Shown: one piece after another, positions 35,885-44,990 of the stretch
Numbering within the stretch: position 1 is the stretch's first letter
How the letters are laid out: every line of letters begins with the position of its first letter
From: Symbiodinium natans
Lineage: Eukaryota > Sar > Dinophyceae > Suessiales > Symbiodiniaceae
Assembly: GCA_905221605.1 (NCBI GenBank)
Contig: CAJNDS010002413.1
Coordinates: forward strand, 124,001-188,000
Length of the DNA stretch: 64,000 bases
Direction of reading: 5' to 3'
The notes under the pieces: generated by a model
What the model was told of the DNA's origin: nothing
Seen by the model: the letters and a program-made list of their open reading frames with translations, nothing else
Database searches by the model: none
Made by a program: the position numbers and the translations under genes

Positions 35885-36015
35885 CACTGGAGCCTGCTTG
35901 GAGATCTCCAAACACCTGCATCTCGCTGTAGCTGCTATCCTCTTGTATCACTGTGTGCTTGCGCATCCGCTTTGGTCAGCCAAGTTCGCACACTTAAGCT
36001 TCCTCCAGGGCGAGG
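35885..36015 (+). CDS. Predicted exon, gene J, 43 codons
   Basis: GCTTATAG acceptor, GAGG|GTTTAA donor; TGACLEISKHLHLAVAAILL then YHCVLAHPLWSAKFAHLSFL and QGE. Moderately hydrophobic. Confidence 0.64.
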
Positions 36016-36107
36016 GTTTAAGGTTTAGGGTTTTAGGGTTTAGGGTTTAAGGTTGAGGGTTCAGGGTTCAGGGTTTAGGGTTTAGGCCGTGACTGATGCA
36101 CTCAGAG

Positions 36108-36286
36108 TGTGCTGGAACAGGACGGGTGGGGAGCAGCAAGCGGGAGGCCACCACCTCACAGCTACTCAGCCTTTCAGCCTTCCGCTGTGTCAGGAACACC
36201 TCGAACTGCGCGATGTCGTGCTCCTCATATCTCAGACCCATCTCGTCCTAGGATGTCCCAAAAAACCACTAAAAACACATTCCTGA
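36108..36286 (+). CDS. Predicted terminal exon, gene J
   Basis: Acceptor CTCAGAG; in phase CWNRTGGEQQAGGHHLTATQ, PFSLPLCQEHLELRDVVLLI, SQTHLVLGCPKKPLKTHS and TGA 36284-36286. Another frame (VLEQDGWGAASGRPPPHSYS...) is open for 78 codons to a GTTTAGGG donor at 36338, so frame is not settled. Confidence 0.58.
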
Positions 36287-36383
36287 ATTCTGATCCTCTT
36301 AAACCCAATAAGGGAAAATGTGAAATATCCCAGGGGTTTAGGGTTTAGGGTTTAGGGTTTAATGCCCCGTTAAAGGGCCGAAG

Positions 36384-36473
36384 CCGAGCGTCAAGATACG
36401 CCACCTCGGCCGTCTGAGAGGCACCGAGGCCGCTGCCCTTGCGTGCTGCATCTCGCGCGGCTTCATTGTGCAG
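36384..36473. CDS. Predicted exon, strand uncertain
   Basis: Plus: GCCGAAG acceptor, GTGCAG|GTTTTC donor, PSVKIRHLGRLRGTEAAALA then CCISRGFIVQ. Minus: a 48-codon frame over 36363-36509 reads GKMAWENLHNEAARDAARKG then SGLGASQTAEVAYLDARLRP, more natural in composition but without clear splice sites. Confidence 0.5.
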
Positions 36474-36579
36474 GTTTTCCCAGGCCATCTTGCCTTTCCT
36501 TACTTCTCCGTTTAGGGTTTAGGGTTTAGGGTCTAGGGTTTAGGGTTTAGGGATAGCCAGAGGAAAGGCTACACTTTAG

Positions 36580-36772
36580 GATTCCAGCTGAGGAAGGAAA
36601 CTCAAAAGGCTTGAAGTTCAACTCTTGGCCAAGCGAGTTTCCCTACGGCGCCCTCGAAGTAGAAGACGTGCAGGGTCTGCCGAAGTGCTGCGGCTCTGTC
36701 CACGTTCTTCTTCCAAACATCAAACCACTTGCCTTGCCGGCCAAAAGTGTTCCAGAAAGAAAAACTAAACCG
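36580..36772 (+). CDS. Predicted exon, gene P, 64 codons
   Basis: ACTTTAG|G acceptor; reads IPAEEGNSKGLKFNSWPSEF, PYGALEVEDVQGLPKCCGSV, HVLLPNIKPLALPAKSVPER then KTKP and donor CCG|GTTCAGGG. Strong coding character. Joins in phase 0 to 37047-37133. Confidence 0.7.
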
Positions 36773-37046
36773 GTTCAGGGTTTAGGGTTTAGGATTTAGG
36801 GGGCTCAAGGAGTCTCGAACAAAAAAAAGTTCAACCAAAACCATAGACACCAAACCCCAAACCCTCCTAGTCCTACACCCTGAACCTGCCCACGCCCCAG
36901 ACCCTATAAACCCTGCACCAAAACCCCCAAACCCTAAACCCTAAACCCCAAACCCCAAACCCTAAACCCTAAACCCTAAACCCTGAACCCTAAACCCTAC
37001 ACCCTAAACCCTAAACCCTAAACCCTAAACAACACCGAAGTGGCAG

Positions 37047-37133
37047 CCCCATGGAGCTCTACGCCCGTTGGCCACACACAGGGACTCGGCGTCTCGCATC
37101 GCTTGTGCAACTATCCTTCGGTTGGCCCTTTAA
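37047..37133 (+). CDS. Predicted terminal exon, gene P
   Basis: AGTGGCAG acceptor; PHGALRPLATHRDSASRIAC then ATILRLAL and TAA 37131-37133. Between it and 36772 lie CCCTAAA repeats (36927-37030). Confidence 0.52.
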   Translation, partial: PHGALRPLATHRDSASRIACATILRLAL

Positions 37134-37388
37134 GACCCTCCGTTTTAGGGTTTAGGGTTCAGGGTTTAGGGTTTGGGGTTTAGGGTTTAGGGTTTAGGGT
37201 TTAGGGTTTAGGCCCTTAAAGGGACTTTAATGGGAACCCCAACCAGCTAACCCCAAGACTACAGAGGGTCCCCATATGCCTTGTCTATTCCTACTCTACT
37301 CTTGGGGTTCCTGTTTGGGGTTTAGGGTTTAGGGTTTAGGGTCTAGGGTTTAGGGTTTTAGGGTCCCTTAACAATTCTCTGTCAGGGT

Positions 37389-39020
37389 CTAGGGTTTGGG
37401 GTTTACTGTAGGGGTTCTAGGCCCATTAACAGAAATTCGGCTCAATATGAAACATCCAAATGTGCTACCTAGAGTCACTTTCCACTCCATGTCAGTCTCA
37501 CCGTGTCTGACTCGCAAAAGCTTGCCCATGGCTTTGGCATCTTCCATTTCAAAAGCTAGCGTCGTCGCATTGCAATCCATCATGTCCACAAGACGCACAT
37601 ATGCAGGTGCTGACATTGGTCCGTATATCTCGTGGCACCAACACTCTCCGGTCACTGGATTCGTAGCGTGTTGACCCAAGCCTGATTCAGTGTCGGTGAA
37701 GAATACGCAGGCCAAAGAGAATGCACCACTCTCCGTCACGTTCCTGACTGCGTGGTCCCACCTGTCGCCGTACTTCCCCGGGAAGGAGACGATGCAGTCT
37801 GGCGCGTTCTCGCTGATGTGTCCAGGAAAGGCTATGCGTTTGGAAGCCAGACCGTAGCCGGACAACTCCGCAAGACTACGAAGAGTTTCCAGGTCCCACT
37901 GCACTGGCCCAATCATGCCGCTGAGAAAGAGCACATTGCAGACTTGGAAAATCACATCGAGCGTCACCAGGGTCTCACGCAGTGGCGCTAGAGAGGCTAG
38001 GAAACCATGTTCGGTCCTTACTTCTCCAATCAAGGGGAAAATGGTTACCTGATTTGTTACTACTGTATTCTTCCTACGAAATGAGGAAGCCCAAAAGCGC
38101 TTGAAGTTCTCAACTATGAAGCAAACAAGATTCGTTCGTGCGAACAGACCCGCGAAGCTAAGAGCTGGGCCAAGAATTACCAGGACAGAATTGGCATAGA
38201 GGATGTATGCCGTCGACATGATGGTCGTCTCACCCTGTGCTTGCATGACAGCAGTGCTTGCTGCGCAGCACAAGGACCACACCTGTAGGGCAAGAGTGGC
38301 AAAGGTGGTGCAGAAACAGTTAAACATCGCCAGTTTGATCACGCGGGAAGGAATCTCATCGAATGGGTGCAAACGGCACGGCTTTGATGCATATCGAACT
38401 GAGAAAAGGGCAAGGGCCCCGATACCTGTTGCTGTGAGCAAGTTGCAGAGGTTGGCCGTAGCTCGCCAACCTACAGCTCGGATTTTCAGAGTGGTCATGT
38501 ACACCGACAGGACGTTACACAGGACCTGCCACAGTGTAATCATCCCGTTTGCAACAAACCTTGGCGCCAGTACTTTGACCAGTCTCCCGTCGAGGGGCAA
38601 GGCAAGGCAACAAGCGGTACGAAAGCTCCAGGTGTGGAGCGGCTTCCCCTGACGGAAGAGATCCTTCTTGCAGAGGAAGACGTACATGCCCAGGCCTGTG
38701 ACAATGGGCCTGAATATCGCATGAAATGCTGGGTGGGACGGCTGATGCTCGTCAGAGTCTGCATAGAGGTTGGCGACAAGGTTGGCGACAATCCGCACCA
38801 AGGTGTAACCTGCCAAAGCCATCTGGACTTGGCGATACCACACATGCTCTTCTTCCAGCCGTTGCAGATCCCTGTTGATGTCTGCCTTCGTGACAGCTCT
38901 TCTTCGCGCGAGCCGAGAGTCACGCGAACTCGTCGGCTGGAGAAATGACTGTGTAGCTGGTGCAGAAGCACCCAAGCTGGTTAGCTCCAAGCCGGCATCA
39001 CCAGGAGCATGGACAGACAT
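37389..39020 (-). CDS. Multi-pass membrane protein of unknown function, 543 aa
   Basis: Uninterrupted ORF from ATG 39018-39020; no intron needed. The N-terminus (1-60) is polar with a basic patch SRLARRRAVTK and a short helix. Hydrophobic segments lie near residues 66-86, 104-118, 157-180, 190-208, 228-256, 268-296 and 360-385; the last 150 residues are soluble with several Cys (GECWCHEIYG). No catalytic motif or family recognised; channel-, receptor- or scaffold-type roles are all possible. The last residues (TPTVNPKP) and the stop TAG come from CCCTAAA-like sequence, so the 3' end has been replaced or extended by the repeat. Intronless structure in this setting suggests a retroposed copy or an intron-poor gene. 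TTTTCAG at 39027-39033 (minus) could be the trans-splice acceptor. Confidence 0.85.
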   Translation of the reverse strand: MSVHAPGDAGLELTSLGASAPATQSFLQPTSSRDSRLARRRAVTKADINRDLQRLEEEHVWYRQVQMALAGYTLVRIVANLVANLYADSDEHQPSHPAFHAIFRPIVTGLGMYVFLCKKDLFRQGKPLHTWSFRTACCLALPLDGRLVKVLAPRFVANGMITLWQVLCNVLSVYMTTLKIRAVGWRATANLCNLLTATGIGALALFSVRYASKPCRLHPFDEIPSRVIKLAMFNCFCTTFATLALQVWSLCCAASTAVMQAQGETTIMSTAYILYANSVLVILGPALSFAGLFARTNLVCFIVENFKRFWASSFRRKNTVVTNQVTIFPLIGEVRTEHGFLASLAPLRETLVTLDVIFQVCNVLFLSGMIGPVQWDLETLRSLAELSGYGLASKRIAFPGHISENAPDCIVSFPGKYGDRWDHAVRNVTESGAFSLACVFFTDTESGLGQHATNPVTGECWCHEIYGPMSAPAYVRLVDMMDCNATTLAFEMEDAKAMGKLLRVRHGETDMEWKVTLGSTFGCFILSRISVNGPRTPTVNPKP

Positions 39021-39036
39021 GGCTCAGACCTGAAAA

Positions 39037-39126
39037 CCCTAAACCCTATAAACCCTATAAACCCTATAAACCCTATAAACCCTATAAACCCTATAAACCC
39101 TATAAACCCTATAAACCCTATAAAAC
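39037..39126 (-). repeat. AACCCTATA nonamer array upstream of the membrane-protein gene
   Basis: Nine or so 9-bp units, so it stays in one frame on each strand (GFI or PIN tripeptides). It lies within 20 bp of the start codon of the minus-strand gene and would be in its 5' leader or promoter. Confidence 0.95.
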
Positions 39127-39239
39127 CTAAACACCCTAAACTCCTACACCCAAAACCGGAAACCCTGAAGCCCATGAATGTCAACCCAACACAGCTGCGG
39201 GGAAGATCTCGGATAGCTTTCGGTCATGTCTAGAGATTT

Positions 39240-39970
39240 CTATGGATAACAAAAAATTAGACAAAATCACAAACTCCCATAACTAAAACTCCAATGACCT
39301 CTATAACCCCAACCTCTCTAACCCCCTACAACCCCTATAACCTCGACAACCCACACACTTAGCCCTTACAACTGCAAACCCCACAACCCTGATGGCCGCG
39401 TGATGCCCCAACTAACCCCGATAACACCCTGATGCCGCTGTGTTAACCCTGACAACTTGAGAACCCTGATAGCTGCGACAACCCTGTTGACCCCAAACCC
39501 GCATTCTGTCCAAACGACCAGACCAGCAACGGGGTTGAGGAGTTTGTCTAGACCCAGGAGTCTTGGCTGCACTCAGGAGGGTAGCTGTAAAATAAACTTT
39601 TGGCTGCCTTAATAAGAAACCCAATAAACCCCAAAAAGGTAAAGATCTAAAGTTACTGTAAAGTACCACAAAGGAGTAACCTAAGAATGACAAGGGCGCC
39701 CTTTTTGGTTAAGGGGATTCCACTCCGGGTACTAGCTTGTGGGTCAATTGGGTCTAGGCAGCCCCGAAGTCCCCCAAACTCCTCGACGTGTAGGGTGCAG
39801 GGTGTAGGGTTAAGGGGTAAAGGCTAGAGGGCAAACCCTAAAACCTAAACCCTACAAACCCCCCAAACCCTAAACCCTAAACCCTAAACCCTAAACCCTA
39901 AACCCTAAACCCTAAACCCTAAACCCTAAACCCTAAACCCTAAACCCTAAACCCTACAAACCCCCCAAAC
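39240..39970. other. Degenerate repeat with a 24-30 bp minisatellite
   Basis: 39370-39490 has AACCCTGATGCCGC/AACCCTGATAGCTGC-type tandem units. A CCCTAAA array covers 39860-39955. I see only weak exon candidates (39195-39233, LRGRSRIAFGHV then stop). Confidence 0.6.
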
Positions 39971-39980
39971 GAACCCCGAG

Positions 39981-40030
39981 CCTGCTGTTTTGCCACTCCG
40001 CGGGTGCCGCTCAGGCCGAAATCATCCCTA
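39981..40030 (+). CDS. Predicted terminal exon
   Basis: CCCCGAG acceptor; PAVLPLRGCRSGRNHP and TAA. Short; could splice at GG|GTGCCG instead. Confidence 0.33.
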
Positions 40031-40307
40031 AAGACCCGAAGCCCTGAAACCTAAGGCCCTGAAGACCCGAAATCCTAGCCACCCCACAGGCCCTGAAGAC
40101 CCCCTAAAAGGTCCTACAGTAGAGGCCCCAAAGGCCCTGAAGGCCACTAAGTTTAGGGTTTAGGGTTTAGTTGTTTAGTTGTTTAGTTGTTTAGGGGTTT
40201 AGGAATTTAGGGGTTGAGGGGCTTGAGGGGTTTCGGATTTAGGGCTTTAGGGGTCTAGGGTTTAAAGTCAAAGGGCCCTGTAAAGGTCCTAGAAGCCCCT
40301 TGATCAG

Positions 40308-40378
40308 GGCATGGTCTCCACCGGCGGAGGCTCCGCGGCCAACAGCGGCGCCTCTCCGCCTGGCGCCCTGAAAATTCG
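40308..40378 (+). CDS. Predicted exon, Gly/Ala/Ser-rich
   Basis: TTGATCAG|G acceptor, ATTCG|GTTTAGG donor; GMVSTGGGSAANSGASPPGA then LKI. Confidence 0.48.
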
Positions 40379-40770
40379 GTTTAGGGGTTTGGGGTTTAGG
40401 GTTTAGGGTTTAGGGTCTAGGGTTTAGGGGGGGGCTTGCGGGGCTCGGAGGGCTTGGAGGGTTGAGGATTTGGGGTTTGGGGGGTTTAGGGGGTACAGGG
40501 GTTTAGGGTTTGGGGTTTGTGGTTTGGGGTTTGGGGATTGGGGGTTTACGATTTGTGTTGTGTGTTATTCTGGGGTGATTGTTGGTTCAACCATGCCCTA
40601 ACCCCCCCCCAACCATGGGCTTAGGGTTTAGGGGTTTAGGGTTTAGGGGCTTCGGGTTTACAAGTTTAGGGTTTGGGGTTCGAGGGGTTCTGACAGGGGC
40701 GTACCTTGGTTTTGAAGGAGGGCTTAGAGGTTTAAGGGTTTTAGGGGTTCTAGGGCTTTAGGGGCTTTAG

Positions 40771-40804
40771 AGCGGTGCCGAGGGCGCAACCACGCTTTGG
40801 GGAT
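40771..40804 (+). CDS. Predicted micro-exon
   Basis: GCTTTAG acceptor, GGAT|GTTAGG donor; SGAEGATTLWG. Confidence 0.33.
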
Positions 40805-40939
40805 GTTAGGGTTGGGCTCTGGGATGTGGGGGACGAACTTGGAACTATGTAGGGGTTGTGGTTAGGGCTGCGGGGTTGCAAGGTATTTGGGGTTTCGGGT
40901 TTAGGGTTTAGGGTTTATATAGGGTTTGGGGGCTTTGAG

Positions 40940-40993
40940 ACGATCTTTGAGAAGCATCATTGGGAGCTAGCTAATAATAGTTTTGAGTTTTAA
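40940..40993 (+). CDS. Predicted terminal exon
   Basis: GCTTTGAG acceptor; TIFEKHHWELANNSFEF and TAA 40991-40993. Non-repetitive with natural composition. Confidence 0.42.
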   Translation, partial: TIFEKHHWELANNSFEF

Positions 40994-41254
40994 GGGTGGT
41001 AGGGATCTTCTGCTCGGTCTCTTTTGGAAGAAGCTCGACAGCCTAAACCCCGAACCGTGAACCCTAGCACGCCTTGAGGCCCTAAAAGCCCCAAACCCTA
41101 ACTCCGCCTAGGGCCTAGGGATTATATGGCTTGAGAACCCCCCCCCGCCCCCCGCCCAAAAAAATCCGCCGAGGCCTCGAACCGGAGATATATAGGTCAC
41201 CCCCCTCCAAATCCTCCCCCACCCAAAGCCATTTAAACCGACCTCCCAAGCCCC

Positions 41255-41285
41255 TCCCCCCTACCCCCCCCACCCCCCCCCCCCC

Positions 41286-41344
<59 letters not shown>

Positions 41345-41349
41345 CCCCT
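41255..41349 (+). repeat. Near-pure poly-C tract of about 95 bp
   Basis: Only a few T and A interruptions; followed by TAACTCTCCACAG, so it would act as an extreme pyrimidine tract for the exon at 41362. Pro/Gly-run ORFs here are artefacts. Confidence 0.95.
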
Positions 41350-41361
41350 AACTCTCCACAG

Positions 41362-41472
41362 AAAAATTTGGTGAGCGGGTTTTCGAGGCTCAACTGGTTT
41401 GAGCATGGCCCAACATGCATTACACGAGCCGAAGAGTCTAAGCTTGAACCTAACCTAAACCCTGAACCTTAG
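41362..41472 (+). CDS. Predicted terminal exon, 36 codons
   Basis: TCTCCACAG acceptor; KNLVSGFSRLNWFEHGPTCI then TRAEESKLEPNLNPEP and TAG 41470-41472. Natural composition; the last residues come from degenerate CCCTAAA. Confidence 0.6.
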   Translation, partial: KNLVSGFSRLNWFEHGPTCITRAEESKLEPNLNPEP

Positions 41473-41774
41473 ACCTTAAACCTTAAGCCCGAAGCACTCA
41501 ACCCTCAAACCTTCAACAAACCCCCCCCCCCTCCCCCCCTCCCCCCTTCCCCCCCGCCCGCATTCCCCCCCCACCCCCCCCTACCCCCGCTGAGGGGCCT
41601 GGCTCAACCCTTGAACCCTAAACCCAAAAAAACCCTAAACCCCAAAGCGTGAACCTTGAGCCCTAAGCCCTCAATCCTGAACTAACCCTCAACCCTAAAC
41701 CCCAAACCATAAACCATAAACCCGGAACCCTAAACCCTAAACCCTAAACCCAACCCTTATTGCTTGGGGTCCAG

Positions 41775-41834
41775 CGACTTGGGCGCTGCGGAATCACCAT
41801 GCTCACGCGGATGCGCTGGGCCGGGCCGAGGCGG
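41775..41834 (+). CDS. Predicted exon, Arg-rich
   Basis: GGGTCCAG acceptor, AGGCGG|GTCGCG donor; RLGRCGITMLTRMRWAGPRR. A minus-strand 68-codon frame overlaps but includes dispersed repeat A. Confidence 0.42.
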
Positions 41835-41871
41835 GTCGCGTAGCGTTAAAATTAGAGACAGAGAGCGAGAG

Positions 41872-41940
41872 ACAATAATCCCTATATTGCCCGAATAAGA
41901 AAGAATAATCTTCTTTTCTTGGGGAGTTCTTAAGCAAATG
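41872..41940 (+). repeat. Dispersed repeat A, third copy
   Basis: AATAATCCCTATATTGCCCG through AGTTCTTAAGCAAATGG, matching 1839-1901 and 3112-3186. Confidence 0.65.
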
Positions 41941-42270
41941 GTGTTCAGGATCATATCGGACATAGGATTTTGTAAGGTTTATAGGGCTCAGGGTTTGGGA
42001 GTATACCGGGTTGAGGGTTTACATAGGGTTTAGGGATCATGTAGAGGTTGAAGGTTTCGTCTTACGAGTTTTGGGGGTCCTAGGGCCCAGGCTTTGGGAT
42101 TCAGGGCTTTAGGAATTGAGCTGTAGGGTTTAGGGTTTAGGGTCCAGCGTTCAGGGCTTTGGGTTTAGGAATTGAGCTGTAGGGTTTGTGGGGCTGCCCT
42201 AGGGTTGCCCTAAACCCTAAACCCTAACCCTAGACCCTAAACCCTAAACCCTAAACCGTAAACGGTAAAC

Positions 42271-42313
42271 GCGTGCCTGGCCATGGCTGCACCGCAACAT
42301 CCGGTGCGCACAC
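42271..42313 (-). CDS. Predicted exon
   Basis: Minus strand: CACCCCAG|G acceptor, ACGC|GTTTACC donor; VCAPDVAVQPWPGT. No AG lies close upstream on the plus strand, so minus is preferred. Confidence 0.4.
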
Positions 42314-42359
42314 CTGGGGTGTGGGGGGGCCCCAAGCCCAAGTTAACAAAGGCCAAACC

Positions 42360-42420
42360 TAGGGTTTAGGGTTTAGGGTTTAGGGTTTAGGGTTTAGGGT
42401 TTAGGGTTTAGGGTTTGGTC
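42360..42420 (+). repeat. (TTTAGGG)n array
   Basis: Eight perfect units. 42430-42870 continues with degenerate repeat and long poly-G and poly-C tracts; a possible exon at 42629-42665 (VHNFFVEDRATRT) is weak. Confidence 0.95.
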
Positions 42421-42879
42421 TAGGGTCTAGGGTTTAGGGCTTCGGGCTCAGGGCTTGGGGTTTAGGGTTTAGGTTCTAGGGTTTAGGGTTTGGGGTTTAG
42501 GGTTGGGGATGATCCCCCTTATAGTAGGAGTCCTGAATAGGGATTATCCGCCGACCCTGGCGGCGTGTTGGATGGGTTTGAGGAGGTGAAAACCTGTGCG
42601 GGGGGGGAGGGGGGGGGGGGGTCGGTGCACAATTTTTTCGTGGAGGACCGCGCCACCCGCACAGCGTAAACAGGCGGTTCAGCACAGGGGGGTAGGGGCG
42701 CCCTCAGCAAAATCAGCGTTTTCGGCCCCACCCCAACCCCCCCACCCACCCGACCCCCACCCCCCCCCCCCTCCCCCCCCCTACCCCCCCCACCCCCACC
42801 CACCTGTCTTTTGGCTTGAGCTTGTCCTGGTGCTACGCCCTACCCCCCCCCAAACGTTTCACAGAACTCTGCCGAGCAG

Positions 42880-42909
42880 GCTGGGATGATCTTCGAACCA
42901 TGCGAGCGG
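42880..42909 (+). CDS. Predicted micro-exon, gene Q
   Basis: CCGAGCAG|G acceptor, GCGG|GTTTAG donor; AGMIFEPCER, phase 0. Joins to 42936 across 26 bases. Confidence 0.42.
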
Positions 42910-42935
42910 GTTTAGACCTCTCAGCTATGCTCCAG

Positions 42936-42971
42936 CGGGGTCGGCGGCTTGAGCCGGAGGCTCTTAAATAA
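42936..42971 (+). CDS. Predicted terminal exon, gene Q
   Basis: ATGCTCCAG acceptor; RGRRLEPEALK and TAA 42969-42971. Without splicing, the frame of 42880 meets TAG immediately. Confidence 0.42.
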   Translation, partial: RGRRLEPEALK

Positions 42972-43161
42972 TAGGGGTTCCTATAGTCCCCATTATAGGG
43001 ACTGTTGGTATAAGGGGGAACATCCCAATTAATGTCACCTACGAACCCTATAAGGGATCTTATAATGTGGATCAGAACCTACAATATCGTGGTTTCGGGT
43101 TCTTATGGTGGCAGCCTTCAACCCTCAACTAGCCTAGCCCCAAGACCTCTGCAATGTTCAG

Positions 43162-43203
43162 CAACCTAGGACGAACAAAGGGAAACCCAAAAGCTCTCAA
43201 ACA
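43162..43203 (+). CDS. Predicted exon, Lys-rich
   Basis: ATGTTCAG acceptor, ACA|GTTTAAGG donor; QPRTNKGKPKSSQT. Confidence 0.4.
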
Positions 43204-43307
43204 GTTTAAGGTTAGGGTTTAGGGTTTAGGGTTTAGGGTTTAGGGTTTAGGGTTTAGGGTTTAGGGTTTAGGGTTTAGGGCCTACCTAGTTTAAGGTTTA
43301 GGGAACC

Positions 43308-43424
43308 CTAAACACTAAACCCTAAACCCTAAACCCTAAACCCTAAACCCTAAACCCTAAACCCTAAACCCTAAACCCTAAACCCTAAACCCTAAACCCT
43401 AAACCCTAAACCCTAAACCCTACC
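43308..43424 (-). repeat. (CCCTAAA)n array
   Basis: About sixteen perfect units opposite the TTTAGGG array at 43210-43280. Confidence 0.97.
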
Positions 43425-43429
43425 CTAAG

Positions 43430-43474
43430 AGACCCATCGAGCCTGTGGCTGCATCGAGGGCCTCGGCGTGCCAG
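43430..43474 (+). CDS. Predicted exon
   Basis: CCCTAAG acceptor formed by the repeat edge, GCCAG|GTGACG consensus donor; RPIEPVAASRASACQ. Confidence 0.4.
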
Positions 43475-43677
43475 GTGACGACACCTGAGCCGGGCTTAGG
43501 GCTCGGAACCCTGGAAACCTAACCCTAAACCCCAAGCCCTAAACCTTAAACCCTAAACCCTAAACCCTAAACCCTAAACCCTAACCCCAAACCCTAAACC
43601 CTAGACCCATTTGGGGTTTGGGGGGTAGTAGCTGAGGGCTTGAGGGCTCCAGGAGTTAAATGAGGCTCCTCGCACAG

Positions 43678-43724
43678 TTTGAGAACTCCAGTCTCCCCAT
43701 ATGTAGCCCCTCCCCCCCAATAGG
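43678..43724 (+). CDS. Predicted exon
   Basis: CTCGCACAG acceptor, ATAGG|GTTTAGGG donor; FENSSLPICSPSPPI. Confidence 0.38.
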
Positions 43725-43825
43725 GTTTAGGGTTTAGGGTTTAGGGTTTAGGGTTTAGGGTTTAGGGTTTAGGGTTTAGGGTTTAGGGTTTAGGGTTTAG
43801 GGTTTAGGGTTTAGGGTTTAGGGTT
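43722..43825 (+). repeat. (TTTAGGG)n array
   Basis: About fourteen perfect units. 43826-44300 is degenerate repeat with a second array at 43940-44000 and the direct repeat AAGTGTTCGTCTCTAGGGT at 43909 and 44014. Confidence 0.97.
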
Positions 43826-44315
43826 GCAAAGGTTCAACCCTGAGGCTCTGGGGGGCCTCGGGGGCTTTCAGGGACTCGGGGATCTAGGGTTTTCGGCTTG
43901 AACGTTCAAAGTGTTCGTCTCTAGGGTCGAGGGTCTTGGGGTTTAGGGTTTAGGGTTTAGGGTTTAGGGTTTAGGGTTTAGGGTTTAGGGTTTAGGTCTT
44001 AGGGTTTAGGGAAGTGTTCGTCTCTAGGGTTGAGGGTTTTGGGGTAGTAGGACTTTCGGAGGTTCCGGCTTTTGTTCATATGGGTATGTCCCCAAATGCA
44101 GTCGATATTACATGCTAGGAAACCGGAAACCCCCCATAGGTGTATACCCCTCTTTTGGAAAACCTGCACCTAAGCCCTAAAACCCTAACCTCCCTAGATC
44201 TTAAACGTCTCCGGCGAGTTGTTCAAGGTACTTAGAAATGTTGGGGTTTAGGGCTCAGGGTTTCGGGTCTTGGGAGAAGACTTTCCGTTGCGAGGAGTAG
44301 GCGAAACGAAATGAG

Positions 44316-44638
44316 CTGTAGCCTGCTACTTCTGCACCCTGCATGTGGAATGCTTCCAACGGATGAAAATTCCAACCCACCAAATGATCCAAACGCGTCT
44401 TCTTCTTCTAGTTCTTCTTCTTATTATTATTCGTCTTTCCGTTCTTCGCCAATTGGGGGGGGCGTTGCGCTCGGTCATGTTGTCTCGATTCCAAAACTGC
44501 ATGTGCCAGCTGACCCAAATCCTGCGTCTTTTCTCTGAGCTTAGACTGAAGTGGCGTACAGAAAGGGAGAGAGGCTTCTTGATGGACCTGGCTAAGATGA
44601 TGGTAGCAAATCGAATAACCCTAGACCCTCAACCCTAA
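44316..44638 (+). CDS. Predicted exon with membrane segment, 96+ codons
   Basis: After GAAATGAG the frame AVACYFCTLHVECFQRMKIP leads into a Leu/Ile stretch (TRLLLLVLLLIIIRLSVLRQ) from CTT/ATT triplets, then LGGALRSVMLSRFQNCMCQL, an amphipathic part ELRLKWRTERERGFLMDLAK and a repeat-derived end ITLDPQP with TAA 44636-44638. ATG 44345 could be a start. Another 75-codon frame (Ser/Tyr run) overlaps. Product unknown. Confidence 0.62.
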
Positions 44639-44706
44639 CACTAAACCCTAACCCTAAACCCTGCATCCTAAATCCTAAACCAGCCCCCGTAGGCAAGCTT
44701 CCGTAG

Positions 44707-44770
44707 ACCGACTCCCTGAACACCGCCAAAGCGTTGAACAATCACCACGCCCCTGCAGCAAGCCCTTGCG
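44707..44770 (+). CDS. Predicted exon
   Basis: TTCCGTAG acceptor, TTGCG|GTTTAT donor; TDSLNTAKALNNHHAPAASP then C. Phase fits 44909. Confidence 0.45.
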
Positions 44771-44908
44771 GTTTATAAACCCTAAACCTACCCTAAACCC
44801 TAAAGGGTTCAGGTCCGGAGCTTCGGGGAGTTTCGAGGAGCTTCGAGGAGTTTCAACGTTTCGAGAATAAAGTTTCTTTTTGTGACCTTCGACTAACTTC
44901 GTAACTAG

Positions 44909-44990
44909 AGGTTCCCGGGAAGGTCTGGGGTCGCGGCAGCAGCTGCAGAAGCAAGCGCAAACGGCCCCTTTCCTGGGCTGCCGGGCTCAG
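44909..44990 (+). CDS. Predicted exon
   Basis: GTAACTAG acceptor; VPGKVWGRGSSCRSKRKRPL or, in the next frame, GSREGLGSRQQLQKQAQTAP. No GT donor; a GC donor (CAG|GCTTTG or similar) would be needed, which dinoflagellates do use. Confidence 0.42.

Noticed and set aside
41115-41420. Poly-Gly and poly-Pro ORFs
   Set aside because: Encoded by the poly-C tract; only the part after CCACAG (41362-41472) looks like real protein.
42880-42936. tRNA-like sequence on the minus strand (GGTTCGAA loop, five-base acceptor-like pairing)
   Set aside because: Only 57 bases, T-stem does not pair and there is no anticodon arm. The same bases read as two small exons on the plus strand.
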